Below are positions 51,083 through 60,790 of a stretch of DNA of 64,000 nt, in pieces. Both the position numbers and the translations under genes were made by a program. Positions within the stretch are counted from its first letter, which is position 1; every line of letters starts with the position of its first letter. Source of the stretch: Fen-1258 sp041658245. Lineage in GTDB: Bacteria > Bacteroidota > Ignavibacteria > Ignavibacteriales > Melioribacteraceae. Below the pieces are notes generated by a model. The model was not told the DNA's origin. It made no database searches and worked only from the letters and a program-made list of their open reading frames with translations. The stretch is from positions 1 to 64,000 of the forward strand of contig JBBAAM010000013.1 in assembly GCA_041658245.1 (NCBI GenBank), in the 5' to 3' direction.

Positions 51083-52273
51083 TTGATCAGATTTTTGAGA
51101 CTTGCCTTTTATCTCTTTGCAGTTACAATACTAATTATTTCCTGTAGTCAAGATCCTACCTCAGTCGGTTCAGAATTAATTTCCCAAAATGAAAAGATTT
51201 CATTCCAGGAATTAGACAGTTATCAAGCAAACATTTTACAGAAGTCGGCAAACTATCAAGATAAAATTAAGTTTGGTTTATCTAACGTTGTCTTAATCGG
51301 AAAGAATTCTTACGCTGAATCTTCCATACTAATGCGCTATCGTATTTATATGCCGGATACGCTATTAGCTTTAGTTAAAAGCGGGCAATACATTGTTAAA
51401 TCGGCAACGATGCAGATGATTCCTCGTTATTTGTTGGGGGATAAAACTGCAACCTTAGATTTTTCTGTATACCAGGTTCGAAGTGATTGGAGTCCGGTTG
51501 GATTTGATAGAGATAGTATTCCAAGATTAGCTTATGATCCCATTGATGTTTCATCAGGTTTAACTGTAAATGATACACTTGTAAAATTTAATTTAAAAAA
51601 TGATGTTGTTACTCAATGGTTAAAATATTCGGCTGATAGTAATTCAGCACCAAAGAATTTTGGTTTGCTTCTAAAACCTAAACCATCAACTAAAAAAATA
51701 GTTGGATTCTATTCCGCCATACCCAGTTCTTCAAAAAACGAAACAGTTCTTTCGGTTGTACTGGAAAGACTTTCAATAAGAAAAGACACCGTTGGAGTAT
51801 CTCCGTTTTTCCATATTTACTATTTGACGGGACAAGTACCTCAACAAAATAGTAATTTAACTTTTCAAGGCGGTATAGGATTAAAAGGAACTTTATTTTT
51901 TGATTTAAATACGTTGCCCAAAAATATAATTGTTAATAAAGCATTTCTTGAATTGAATGTTGATACAACTTCTACTCTAGATGGAAATCCTTCTTCTGAT
52001 TCTCTTTATGCGCAAATTCTTGCAGATAGTACAACAAAAAAATTAACCAGAGATAGTACAGTTGTTACAGCACTTGCTAAAAAAGATAAAATTTATAGCG
52101 GTGATGTCGCATGGATGGTTCAGAAATGGCAAAACGGTGAATCGAATCAAGGAATTCTTCTTTCTCTATGGGATGAATATTCATCTGCGGCAAGGATTGC
52201 ATTCTACGGAAGCAAAAATCTTAACAAAGCTCTTAGACCAAAACTGAAAATTATTTACATGCAAAAAAAGTAG
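51083..52273 (+). CDS. Lipoprotein with DNRLRE-like beta domains
   Basis: 396 aa from TTG 51083. Lipoprotein signal AVTILIISCSQDP (Cys at ~21). Two similar halves of beta-rich sequence each end with segments like VTQWLKYSADSNS and MVQKWQNGESNQGILLSLWD, the DNRLRE/TGF-beta-propeptide-like pattern seen in Bacteroidota surface proteins. Function unknown. Followed after 5 nt by an outer-membrane protein gene, so they may form a complex. Confidence 0.65.
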   Translation: MIRFLRLAFYLFAVTILIISCSQDPTSVGSELISQNEKISFQELDSYQANILQKSANYQDKIKFGLSNVVLIGKNSYAESSILMRYRIYMPDTLLALVKSGQYIVKSATMQMIPRYLLGDKTATLDFSVYQVRSDWSPVGFDRDSIPRLAYDPIDVSSGLTVNDTLVKFNLKNDVVTQWLKYSADSNSAPKNFGLLLKPKPSTKKIVGFYSAIPSSSKNETVLSVVLERLSIRKDTVGVSPFFHIYYLTGQVPQQNSNLTFQGGIGLKGTLFFDLNTLPKNIIVNKAFLELNVDTTSTLDGNPSSDSLYAQILADSTTKKLTRDSTVVTALAKKDKIYSGDVAWMVQKWQNGESNQGILLSLWDEYSSAARIAFYGSKNLNKALRPKLKIIYMQKK

Positions 52274-52278
52274 TCTAA

Positions 52279-53520
52279 ATGAAAAAAATTAAAATCTTAT
52301 TGTTGTTACTTCTTGTCACAATTCCAGTTATGGCGCAAGGAGGTTCTATTTATTCCGGTTTTGGTATCGGTGATTTAAGAACATCATTCTCAGCGCGTAG
52401 ATTTGCTATGGGCGAAATGGGAATCGCTTTAAGTGACGTGGATTATTTGAATTCACTTAATCCTGCCGGATGGAACTCTATTCGATTAACACGTTTTGAA
52501 TTAAGTATGAATTACGCCGGGAGTAATATACAAAGTTCTTCTTCATCTGCATTTTACAGCAAAACAAATTTAGATGGAATGATGATTGCATTTCCGCTTG
52601 AACATGATTTGGGCTTATCACTTACATTAGGACAAGTACCATATTCGCAAGTAGGTTATGAAATCAAGAATAATGTTAGCGATCCTATAGTAGGGAAATA
52701 TGATTTCAGTGATAAAGGCGAAGGCGGAATTTCAAAATTATTTATCGGTACTTCATACCGCTTGCCTTTTGATTTCTCAATAGGTCTTTCTTATGATTAT
52801 TATATCGGTAGAGTAACTCATAATCTTGTTGCGGATTTCGATCCGACCTCTGCATTTAAGGATGCAACATTTGAAAAAGAAACCAGTTATCACGGAATGA
52901 GTTTAACAACGGGAGTTATTTCCAGCGATCTTTCAAAGTTATTTGGATCTACAGAGTTTAAGGATTTTAGAATCGGATTTGTATATACTCCATCTGTTAC
53001 ATTAAGTGCAGACTCAGTAGATAATTCTACAACATCTATAGGAACTTTAACAACATCAACTGGTTCGACAAAAAATATTCTTCCTTACAAATTGGGAATC
53101 GGTACAACATTTAAGTATACGAACAACTATACATTCACACTTGATTATTTATACCAACCTTTCAGCGAGTATACTGCAAACGGTAAGAAAGATATCAATT
53201 TGCAAAATTATTATAAGATGGGTCTAGGATTTGAATATAGAAATGCAGATACAAGATCAAATGCATTTTGGGATAATGTAATGTTACGTGCCGGATTAAG
53301 TTTTGAACAGACTCCATATAAAATAAAAGGAACAGGAGTAAATCAATATTCAATTTACGGCGGTATGTCTCTTCCGATAAGCTTTGACAACACAATTGAT
53401 CTTGCTTTTCAATATTCCAGAAGAGGAACTACCGATGATAATTTATTACTTGAGAATATCTATAAATTTACTGTAACAATATGTATAGGCGATTTCTGGT
53501 TTATCCGAACCGATAGATAA
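52279..53520 (+). CDS. Outer-membrane beta-barrel protein (PorV/FadL-like plan)
   Basis: 413 aa. Signal peptide IKILLLLLLVTIPVMAQGG, then the GIGDLRTSFSARRFAMGEMG and LNSLNPAGWNS motifs common to the N-terminal plug of FadL/PorV-like barrels, followed by many amphipathic strands and a C-terminal aromatic ending (DFWFIRTDR). It probably sits in the outer membrane as a small-molecule channel. Co-transcribed with the preceding lipoprotein. Confidence 0.7.
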   Translation: MKKIKILLLLLLVTIPVMAQGGSIYSGFGIGDLRTSFSARRFAMGEMGIALSDVDYLNSLNPAGWNSIRLTRFELSMNYAGSNIQSSSSSAFYSKTNLDGMMIAFPLEHDLGLSLTLGQVPYSQVGYEIKNNVSDPIVGKYDFSDKGEGGISKLFIGTSYRLPFDFSIGLSYDYYIGRVTHNLVADFDPTSAFKDATFEKETSYHGMSLTTGVISSDLSKLFGSTEFKDFRIGFVYTPSVTLSADSVDNSTTSIGTLTTSTGSTKNILPYKLGIGTTFKYTNNYTFTLDYLYQPFSEYTANGKKDINLQNYYKMGLGFEYRNADTRSNAFWDNVMLRAGLSFEQTPYKIKGTGVNQYSIYGGMSLPISFDNTIDLAFQYSRRGTTDDNLLLENIYKFTVTICIGDFWFIRTDR

Positions 53521-53626
53521 GATTATTACATACTAATCATATATGAAATCAATTTTCGATTATTCTTCTATCCCTTCTTACCAATACATCTTTTCATCCA
53601 ATCACATTTCTTTTAGTAAACTTTAT

Positions 53627-53657
53627 TTTGAATTGAATTTCCAGAACAGCATATTTG
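53627..53657 (+). promoter_or_regulatory. Bacteroidota-type promoter for glyA
   Basis: TTTG 53627-53630, 19-nt spacer, CATATTTG 53650-53657 (7 of the fixed and free positions agree with TAnnTTTG, first base differs). The glyA ATG is about 58 nt downstream. Confidence 0.5.
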
Positions 53658-53715
53658 AAAGAGAAATTTCTATTCACTAATGCAAATTAATTTTTTCAAA
53701 TAAAAATGAAGTACC

Positions 53716-55017
53716 ATGTACAATCAATTACAAAACGACAAAGAAGCTTTTAGGATTTCTCAATTAGAACTTAATCGTCAAGAAACGCATCTTGAACTTA
53801 TTGCGTCTGAAAATTTTGTTTCCCAGGCAGTATTGAATACGGCCGGTTCAGTTCTAACTAACAAATATGCAGAAGGTTACCCTGGTAAAAGATATTACGG
53901 CGGATGTGAATTTGTTGATATGGCTGAAGACCTTGCACGGGACCGCTTAAAGAAATTATTCGGCGCAGAATACGTTAACGTGCAGCCGCATAGCGGTTCT
54001 CAAGCTAATATGGCTGTTTATATGGCTTTGCTGAAACCCGGTGATACGATTCTTGGATTAAGTCTCGATCATGGCGGACATTTAACTCACGGTTCACCCG
54101 TAAATTTTTCCGGGCAGATCTATTGCTCAGTTGGTTATAGCTTAAATAAAGAAACAAAATTTTTAGATTATAACTTAGTTGAAGATCTTGCTAAGAAAGA
54201 AAAACCGAAATTAATTGTTATGGGCGCGAGTGCATATTCACGTGATTGGGATTATGCAAAGTTTAGAGAGATCGCTGATAAAGTCGGTGCATTATTAATG
54301 ATGGATATGGCACATCCTGCTGGGTTAATTGCAAAAGGTTTGCTGAATAATCCGCTTCCATATTGCGATGTTGTAACATCAACCACACACAAAACTTTAC
54401 GCGGTCCAAGAGGTGGAATTATTTTGATGGGTAAGGATAGAGACAATCCTTTCGGAATAAAAACTTTGAAAGGAGACCGCTTAAAATTAATGTCGGAAAT
54501 TTTAGATGGAATGGTTATGCCGGGAATTCAAGGCGGACCGCTAATGCATGTGATACTTGCAAAAGCAGTTGCATTCGGTGAAGCGCTAGAAGATTCATTT
54601 ACCGATTATGCAAAACAAATCATAAAAAATGCAAAGACGTTATCCAACGAATTAACAGCTTTAGGTTATGATATAGTCTCCGGCGGAACAGATAATCATT
54701 TAATGCTGGTTGATCTTACAAATAAAGAACTAAGTGGAAAGAAAGTTGAGAACGCACTCGGTGTTGCTGGAATTACTGTAAATAAGAATATGATTCCATT
54801 CGATACAAAGAGTCCTTTTGTAACAAGCGGAATTAGAATTGGAACGCCCGCTGTTACAACTCGCGGAATGAAAGAAAATGAAATGAAAATTATTGCATCG
54901 TTCATAGATAAAGCAATCAAGAATAATGAGAACGAATCTGTATTATCTCAAATAAAAAATGAAGTTGCAGAACTATGTTCTAAATTTCCGTTATATCCTG
55001 AGTTAAAACAAAACTAA
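53716..55017 (+). CDS. glyA: Serine hydroxymethyltransferase
   Basis: 433 aa. LELIASENFVSQAVLNTAGS, YAEGYPGKRYYGG, and the PLP site TSTTHKTLRGPRGG with Lys226 are complete. It makes glycine and 5,10-methylene-THF from serine and THF. It is followed by tatC with a 1-nt gap; the folate link with fchA/ftcD is metabolic only. Confidence 0.97.
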   Translation: MYNQLQNDKEAFRISQLELNRQETHLELIASENFVSQAVLNTAGSVLTNKYAEGYPGKRYYGGCEFVDMAEDLARDRLKKLFGAEYVNVQPHSGSQANMAVYMALLKPGDTILGLSLDHGGHLTHGSPVNFSGQIYCSVGYSLNKETKFLDYNLVEDLAKKEKPKLIVMGASAYSRDWDYAKFREIADKVGALLMMDMAHPAGLIAKGLLNNPLPYCDVVTSTTHKTLRGPRGGIILMGKDRDNPFGIKTLKGDRLKLMSEILDGMVMPGIQGGPLMHVILAKAVAFGEALEDSFTDYAKQIIKNAKTLSNELTALGYDIVSGGTDNHLMLVDLTNKELSGKKVENALGVAGITVNKNMIPFDTKSPFVTSGIRIGTPAVTTRGMKENEMKIIASFIDKAIKNNENESVLSQIKNEVAELCSKFPLYPELKQN

Positions 55018-55018
55018 T

Positions 55019-55777
55019 TTGGAAGAACTCGAAGAAAATATTGTTGACGGAGAAAGTCCGAAACAAGAAGTTGAGATGACTTTTCTTGATCATCTTGAAG
55101 AATTAAGATGGAGAATAATTTATTCTGTACTTGGAATACTAATAGGGACAGTAATAGCTTGGATATTTATAGATTTCTTTGTTGATAAAATTCTTCTTCT
55201 CCCGGCTCGAACAGCAAATTTTAAATTGCAAAACCTCCGGCCATTCGGTCAGCTTTTTCTTTACTTCCAAGTAGCTATTATGCTCGGATTGATTCTTAGT
55301 TTTCCCAATGTAGTTTACCAATTGTGGAGGTTTATCGCACCGGCATTAAAGTCTAAAGAAAGAAAGTATATAAAATGGATTGTATTGTTCACAACTTTTT
55401 GTTTTATGTGCGGAGTAGTTTTTGCTTATTACATCATGCTTCCGCTTACATTAAAATTTGCTGCTGGATTCGGATCTGCAGCTATACAAAATAATTTTTC
55501 AGTAGATGAATATCTCTCGATAGTTCTTAATATCATTCTAGGTGCAGGTTTAATTTTTGAACTTCCTATGCTTTCATTTTTTCTTTCTAAGATTGGCTTA
55601 CTTACACCAAAACTGATGAGAAAATATAGAAGGCATGCTATTGTTGTTATAATGATATTAGCCGCATTTCTATCTCCTGGAACAGATCCAGTCTCACAAG
55701 TGCTTCTTGCTGTTCCATTGGTTTTGTTATATGAAATAAGTATTTTTGTTTCAAAAATATTCCAAAAGAAATCTTGA
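55019..55777 (+). CDS. tatC: Sec-independent protein translocase TatC
   Basis: 252 aa from TTG 55019; ATG 55076 (MTFLDHLEELRWR) is the alternative and has the canonical TatC start. Six membrane helices, with FLDHLEELRWRI, the FPNVVYQLWRFIAPALKSKE block and FAYYIMLPLTLKF. It recognises twin-arginine substrates; ActB downstream carries an RR leader. Its stop overlaps the next start. Confidence 0.93.
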   Translation: MEELEENIVDGESPKQEVEMTFLDHLEELRWRIIYSVLGILIGTVIAWIFIDFFVDKILLLPARTANFKLQNLRPFGQLFLYFQVAIMLGLILSFPNVVYQLWRFIAPALKSKERKYIKWIVLFTTFCFMCGVVFAYYIMLPLTLKFAAGFGSAAIQNNFSVDEYLSIVLNIILGAGLIFELPMLSFFLSKIGLLTPKLMRKYRRHAIVVIMILAAFLSPGTDPVSQVLLAVPLVLLYEISIFVSKIFQKKS

Positions 55778-56754
55778 TAAATAGATCCTTCGCAGAAATT
55801 GCACACCCGATTGGAGATGAACTTTCGAAATTTAATGAGATCTTCAAGCATTCCTTAAAATCGAAAGTTACCCTCTTAGAATTAGTAACACGATATATTC
55901 TGAAGCAAAAAGGGAAAAAAATTAGACCTATCTTAGTTCTACTTTCAAGTGATTTATGCGGCGGTATATCTGAACGCAGTTATCGAGGCGCTACTTTAGT
56001 AGAATTACTCCATACAGCAACCTTAGTTCATGATGATGTTGTAGATAATGCAGAAACAAGAAGAAATTTTCCCTCGATTAATGCTGTTTGGAAGAATAAG
56101 ATTGCCGTATTAATGGGTGATTATTTATTAGCTCGCGGTTTAATGCTTGCGGTTGACGGAAACGATTTTGATTTTCTCAGAGTAATAACAAATACTGTTA
56201 AGAGAATGTCGGAAGGAGAACTGCTGCAGATAAGCAAAACAAGAAAATTGGATATAGATGAAGAAACATATTTTAGAATTATTTCCGATAAGACTGCATC
56301 GCTTCTATCAACATGTTGTGAAATAGGGGCGCGTGCATCAACTGATGATGAAAAAATGATAACTGCCATGAAAGAATTTGGTGAAGACCTTGGAATAGCA
56401 TTTCAAATCCGTGATGACATTTTAGATTTTATTGGAACTAAAAACATATTCGGCAAATCACTCGGTGCTGATATAAAAGAAAAGAAAATTACACTTCCGT
56501 TAATTTATGCGTTGAAAAACGCACCTCAAGACGAATCTAATAAAATTATTAATTTACTAAAGAGTAAAGAGAGAAAAACAAAGGTAGATATTGTAATAAA
56601 GTTTGTTAAGATGTATGAAGGTATAGAATACTCTGAAAAAATTGCTCTTGAATATTCTAAGGCTGCTTTATCTAAATTAAAACAGTTTCAGACATCCGAG
56701 TCACGATTATCATTAGAATCATTAGTAAGTTTTGTTGTTGAAAGAAAAAATTAG
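55774..56754 (+). CDS. Polyprenyl diphosphate synthase (trans, long chain)
   Basis: 326 aa from TTG 55774, coupled to tatC. KKIRPILVLLS, the first Asp-rich motif LVHDDVVDNAETRR (DDVVD 87-91) and the second FQIRDDILDFIG (DDILD 214-218) are complete. It elongates farnesyl-PP with isopentenyl-PP for the menaquinone side chain, fitting the quinol-oxidising complex encoded next. Chain length is not read with confidence. Confidence 0.9.
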   Translation: MINRSFAEIAHPIGDELSKFNEIFKHSLKSKVTLLELVTRYILKQKGKKIRPILVLLSSDLCGGISERSYRGATLVELLHTATLVHDDVVDNAETRRNFPSINAVWKNKIAVLMGDYLLARGLMLAVDGNDFDFLRVITNTVKRMSEGELLQISKTRKLDIDEETYFRIISDKTASLLSTCCEIGARASTDDEKMITAMKEFGEDLGIAFQIRDDILDFIGTKNIFGKSLGADIKEKKITLPLIYALKNAPQDESNKIINLLKSKERKTKVDIVIKFVKMYEGIEYSEKIALEYSKAALSKLKQFQTSESRLSLESLVSFVVERKN

Positions 56755-56810
56755 ATAAAAATTATTTTTCAAAGTTTAAAATTTTTGATTTTAATTTTCG
56801 TTTCTTATCT

Positions 56811-56840
56811 TTGACAGTAATTTTTAGCTAATTGTATATC
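56811..56840 (+). promoter_or_regulatory. Probable promoter of the alternative complex III operon
   Basis: TTGACA 56811-56816, an 18-nt spacer and TATATC 56835-56840. The TTTG at 56810-56813 with a 21-nt spacer to TATATCTT is a weaker Bacteroidota-type reading of the same site. It lies ~95 nt before actA. Confidence 0.5.
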
Positions 56841-56935
56841 TTATCTCTTTAATATTTTCTAGCGAAAGCTAAGTTAAATAACTCAAGAAAGATTCCCATA
56901 AAACGATCTGATAATTTTACTATTACAGGTATTAA

Positions 56936-57505
56936 ATGAAGAGAACGGTACTGGATTATGCACTCAAGATTCGCCTCCCGTTAACATTATTTGTTGTAGC
57001 AATATCTTTCATATTAACTTTTTATTTCTCGCGTGCAGAAAGAGATAGTGTAGGATACAAACCGGAACAGCCAATAAAATATTCTCATAAACTTCATGCA
57101 GGACAAATGGCGATAGATTGCCAGTATTGCCATATAGGAGTTACTAAAGAGAGACAAGCTATAATTCCTTCTGTAAATATCTGCATGAACTGCCATACTA
57201 TATCACGTAAAGACAAACCTGAAATAATCAAACTTACAAAGTATTATAATGAAGGAAATCCGATCCCGTGGAAGCGAATTCATAAGGTTCCTGAGTATGC
57301 ATACTTCAATCATAGCGTTCATATTAATAAGGGAATTGATTGTTCAAGCTGCCATGGTGATATAAAAGAAATGGAAGTTGTTGAACAAGTTAAACCATTT
57401 ACAATGACTGCTTGTTTAGATTGTCACAGACACCCTGAAGAAAAATTACCTTATCTGAAGAAAGTTAATCTTGGTCCGGAATATTGTTCCGCATGTCATA
57501 GATAA
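56936..57505 (+). CDS. actA: Alternative complex III pentaheme cytochrome ActA
   Basis: 189 aa. One N-terminal membrane helix (~14-31), then five CxxCH motifs at residues 62-66, 83-87, 136-140, 160-164 and 184-188, so five c-type hemes on the periplasmic side. ActA passes electrons within the quinol:electron-acceptor oxidoreductase (ACIII). First gene of the operon; the family's usual length is slightly larger. Confidence 0.92.
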   Translation: MKRTVLDYALKIRLPLTLFVVAISFILTFYFSRAERDSVGYKPEQPIKYSHKLHAGQMAIDCQYCHIGVTKERQAIIPSVNICMNCHTISRKDKPEIIKLTKYYNEGNPIPWKRIHKVPEYAYFNHSVHINKGIDCSSCHGDIKEMEVVEQVKPFTMTACLDCHRHPEEKLPYLKKVNLGPEYCSACHR

Positions 57506-57519
57506 TTAGGAGATTTACT

Positions 57520-57705
57520 TTGATAACATTAAGTAAGATAAACAGAAAGAATTTTTTTGAAAAGATTGGTAAAGGTGCACTTGTTGCTGCAATTGCATCA
57601 GTTATACCATTTAAGTTTTTTACATCAGTAGCAAAAGCATCATCAAATAAAAATATAAAAGTTAAAATTCATCCTTTTGCAGTTAAAAGAAATGATAAGG
57701 TCTAA
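57520..57705 (+). CDS. Small Tat-leader-like protein between actA and actB
   Basis: 61 aa from TTG 57520. The first 40 residues read like a signal: INRKNFFEKIGKGALVAAIASV with a basic start and hydrophobic core, then a short basic tail. An RK pair replaces RR. An AGGAG site lies about 10 nt upstream. It may be a small ACIII-associated subunit or a leftover leader; I do not recognise a family. Confidence 0.5.
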   Translation: MITLSKINRKNFFEKIGKGALVAAIASVIPFKFFTSVAKASSNKNIKVKIHPFAVKRNDKV

Positions 57706-57706
57706 G

Positions 57707-60700
57707 ATGAACGATTCCTCTCCCAAAGGGATGGATTCCCAAAAACCATCAGATAAAAGAGAATTGTGGAAAAGTCTGAATGATTATAATAACGATCATG
57801 ATGTATTAAAACTTAAACATGATGAGTTTGCTGAAGGTGTAACCGAAGAATTTGATCCTTCAAAGCTTTCGGGAATTTCAAGAAGAAAATTTTTAGCTCT
57901 TCTTTCTGCTTCCGCTGCTTTAACTGCAACAGCATGTACCGATTATCGTGATAAAGGTGAAATAATTCCTTATAACAAAAGACCGGAAGAAGTATTCCCG
58001 GGTGTTGCAAATTATTATGCATCAACTTGTAATGGCTGCGGACAAGCTTGCGGTATTTTAATTAAGACTAGAGAAGGAAGACCGATCAAAGTTGATGGCA
58101 ATCCCGACCATCCGATTAATAAAGGAAAGATCTGTGCAAAAGGACAAGCAAGCATTTTAGATTTGTATGATCCGGAAAGATTAAAAGCACCGCGTTTTAA
58201 TAGGAATGATATTAGTTGGAAAAGTGCCGATGAAAATATTATAGATGCACTGAATGAAGCCCGGAAGAATGGAAAAGAAATTGCAATTATTACAGACCGG
58301 ATTGCTTCACTTACAACAAAAAAAGTTTTAGATGATTTCGTTTCCAAATATCCAAATACAAAAATTTATTCTCATTCACTTGTAAATGATGAACAGAGAA
58401 GACAAGCATGGTTAGAAAGTTACGGGACTATAGAATATCCATCCATAAAATTTGAAGAGGCAAATGTAATCCTCGCTCTTGATGCTGATTTCCTTGGTAA
58501 CGAAGGTAATTATATTGAAAACATGAGAAAGTTCGCAGCTAAAAGGGAAGTTGTTGGTAAGACTGATTTCAACCGGCTTTATGTTGCAGAAGGAAGAATG
58601 AGTGCAACAGGAATGATGGCTGATTACCGCCTTAGTATTTCTCCTTCAATGCAGTATGAATTCGTAATGGTTCTGATCAGTGAATTAGTAAAAAGCGATT
58701 CTTCTATTTCTTTAGATACAAATGCTAAATCGAAAATTGGGAAATATTCCAATTCATTCTTCAATAAAATTGATAAGGAAAAAATTTCTCATCTAGTCAA
58801 TGATTTAAAAGCCAATCGTGGAAAAGCAATTGTTTATGCCGGTGATACTTTACCGAAAGAAGTTCACGTTGCGGTAAATTTGCTGAACGAAATTTTAGCC
58901 AATACTGTCCTTTACGATTACACATCATTATCAAAATCTATAATCAATCAATCAACAAAAGAAGAAATTTCCAGATTAATTGATTCGATTAAGAATGGAA
59001 AAGTTGGAACTGTAATTCATTTTGATTCTAATCCGGTTTACACTCTGCCTTATGATTATGGCTACACATCGGCATTAAAGAAAGTTAGTACAGTTGTTAC
59101 TTTGACGGAAGCGGAAAATGAAACATCTGCTCTCAGCAATTATACAATTCCCATTAATCATTCTTTTGAAAGTTGGGGAGACGCAAATACTCGCAGTAAT
59201 GTTTATAGTTTACAACAACCTGTAATCTCACCAATCTTCAATACAAGACAAAAAGAAGCTGCATTACTCACTTGGATTTCTGGTGATGCAAATTCTTACA
59301 AGGAAGATTTATATCACCAATACCTGATGAATAATTTCAGTGCAACAGTTTTTGCTAAGAAGAACACATTTGCGGATGCAAAAACATTCTGGTATTCAGC
59401 ACTTCACGATGGAGTTGTTTTACTCAATGATATTTCAAAACGAAATAAATTTAATCTCACTGCATTTAATAGTATTCAAGAATTTGAAAATGGAAATGGA
59501 TTTACTCTTCATTTAACTGAAAGTTATTTTGTTGGTGATGGTAAATTTGCGAACAACGGCTGGCTGCAAGAAACTCCGCATCCTGTTACAAAAATAACAT
59601 GGGATAATTACGCTGCAATCTCGCCAAAACTTGCAAAGCAGCTTGATGTTGAAATGAACGATCTAGTTTCAATTGGAGTGGGTAAAACAAATTTAGAATT
59701 ACCGGTTTTGGTTCAGCCTGGAATGGACAATAAAACGATCAATATTGAATTTGGTTATGGGAGAACTGTTGTTGGTGAAGTCGGAAAAGAAGTTGGATTC
59801 AATTCTGTTTTGTTAATGTCGAAAGAATTTTCATTATCACCTTACATTTACAAAAATGCAACGATCAAAAAATTTGATGGAACACATAAATTAGTATCAA
59901 CTCAAGAACATCATTCACTTGATGATACATTTGTTAAAGATTTTCACCGCACAAGAAAGATCATTCAAGAAGGAACAGTTGAGAAGTACAAGAAAGAGCC
60001 GAACTTTTTACATGAAGAAAAAGAAAAGTTAGTTGGTATCACAAGAGAACATCAATACACCGGCTTAAAATGGGCGATGGCAATTGATCTAAACAAATGT
60101 ACAAGCTGTTCAGCTTGCGTAACATCGTGTAATGTTGAAAACAATATCCCTATTGTTGGAAAGGATCAAGTCGAGCGCGGACGTGAAATGCAATGGATGA
60201 GAATTGACCGTTATTATTCCGGAACGCCTGATGAACCGATTGTAAGCAATCAACCGATGCTTTGCCAACATTGCGATAACGCTCCTTGCGAAAATGTTTG
60301 TCCTGTGAATGCAACAAATCATAGTCCGGACGGATTAAATCAGATGGCTTACAATCGCTGCGTTGGTACGCGTTATTGTTCGAACAACTGTCCTTACAAA
60401 GTTCGACGATATAATTTCTTTAATTACCGAGATCATTTTGCTGATGCTTATTATGAAAATGATTTAACATCACTCGTTCACAATCCAGAAGTTACAGTAC
60501 GTTCACGCGGTGTTATGGAAAAATGTACATTCTGTGTTCAGCGAATTATGGAAGCACGCTCGAATGCTACCCGCGATGGAAAAACTTTGAAGGGAAGTGA
60601 TGTTGTTACAGCTTGTCAGCAAGCTTGCCCGACAAATGCAATTACTTTTGGCGATGCGAACGATCCGAATTCTGATGTAGCAAAATTAAGAGAACATAAT

Positions 60701-60790
60701 TTGTCATATCATGTTTTAGAAGAATTATATATTAAACCGAACGTTACATATATTGCCAAACTTCGAAATACTCATTCGGAGGAAATTTAG
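57707..60790 (+). CDS. actB: Alternative complex III iron-sulfur subunit ActB
   Basis: 1027 aa from ATG 57707. A TAT leader motif SRRKFLALLSASA (58-70) sits after an ~57-residue lead, the typical ActB arrangement. The N-terminal part is molybdopterin-oxidoreductase-like (CNGCGQACGILIKTREGRPI), the C-terminal part ferredoxin-like with CTSCSACVTSC, CQHCDNAPCENVC, CVGTRYCSNNC and CTFC plus CQQACP, enough for four clusters. In known ACIII the Mo cofactor is absent. It overlaps actC by 1 nt. Confidence 0.95.
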   Translation: MNDSSPKGMDSQKPSDKRELWKSLNDYNNDHDVLKLKHDEFAEGVTEEFDPSKLSGISRRKFLALLSASAALTATACTDYRDKGEIIPYNKRPEEVFPGVANYYASTCNGCGQACGILIKTREGRPIKVDGNPDHPINKGKICAKGQASILDLYDPERLKAPRFNRNDISWKSADENIIDALNEARKNGKEIAIITDRIASLTTKKVLDDFVSKYPNTKIYSHSLVNDEQRRQAWLESYGTIEYPSIKFEEANVILALDADFLGNEGNYIENMRKFAAKREVVGKTDFNRLYVAEGRMSATGMMADYRLSISPSMQYEFVMVLISELVKSDSSISLDTNAKSKIGKYSNSFFNKIDKEKISHLVNDLKANRGKAIVYAGDTLPKEVHVAVNLLNEILANTVLYDYTSLSKSIINQSTKEEISRLIDSIKNGKVGTVIHFDSNPVYTLPYDYGYTSALKKVSTVVTLTEAENETSALSNYTIPINHSFESWGDANTRSNVYSLQQPVISPIFNTRQKEAALLTWISGDANSYKEDLYHQYLMNNFSATVFAKKNTFADAKTFWYSALHDGVVLLNDISKRNKFNLTAFNSIQEFENGNGFTLHLTESYFVGDGKFANNGWLQETPHPVTKITWDNYAAISPKLAKQLDVEMNDLVSIGVGKTNLELPVLVQPGMDNKTINIEFGYGRTVVGEVGKEVGFNSVLLMSKEFSLSPYIYKNATIKKFDGTHKLVSTQEHHSLDDTFVKDFHRTRKIIQEGTVEKYKKEPNFLHEEKEKLVGITREHQYTGLKWAMAIDLNKCTSCSACVTSCNVENNIPIVGKDQVERGREMQWMRIDRYYSGTPDEPIVSNQPMLCQHCDNAPCENVCPVNATNHSPDGLNQMAYNRCVGTRYCSNNCPYKVRRYNFFNYRDHFADAYYENDLTSLVHNPEVTVRSRGVMEKCTFCVQRIMEARSNATRDGKTLKGSDVVTACQQACPTNAITFGDANDPNSDVAKLREHNLSYHVLEELYIKPNVTYIAKLRNTHSEEI

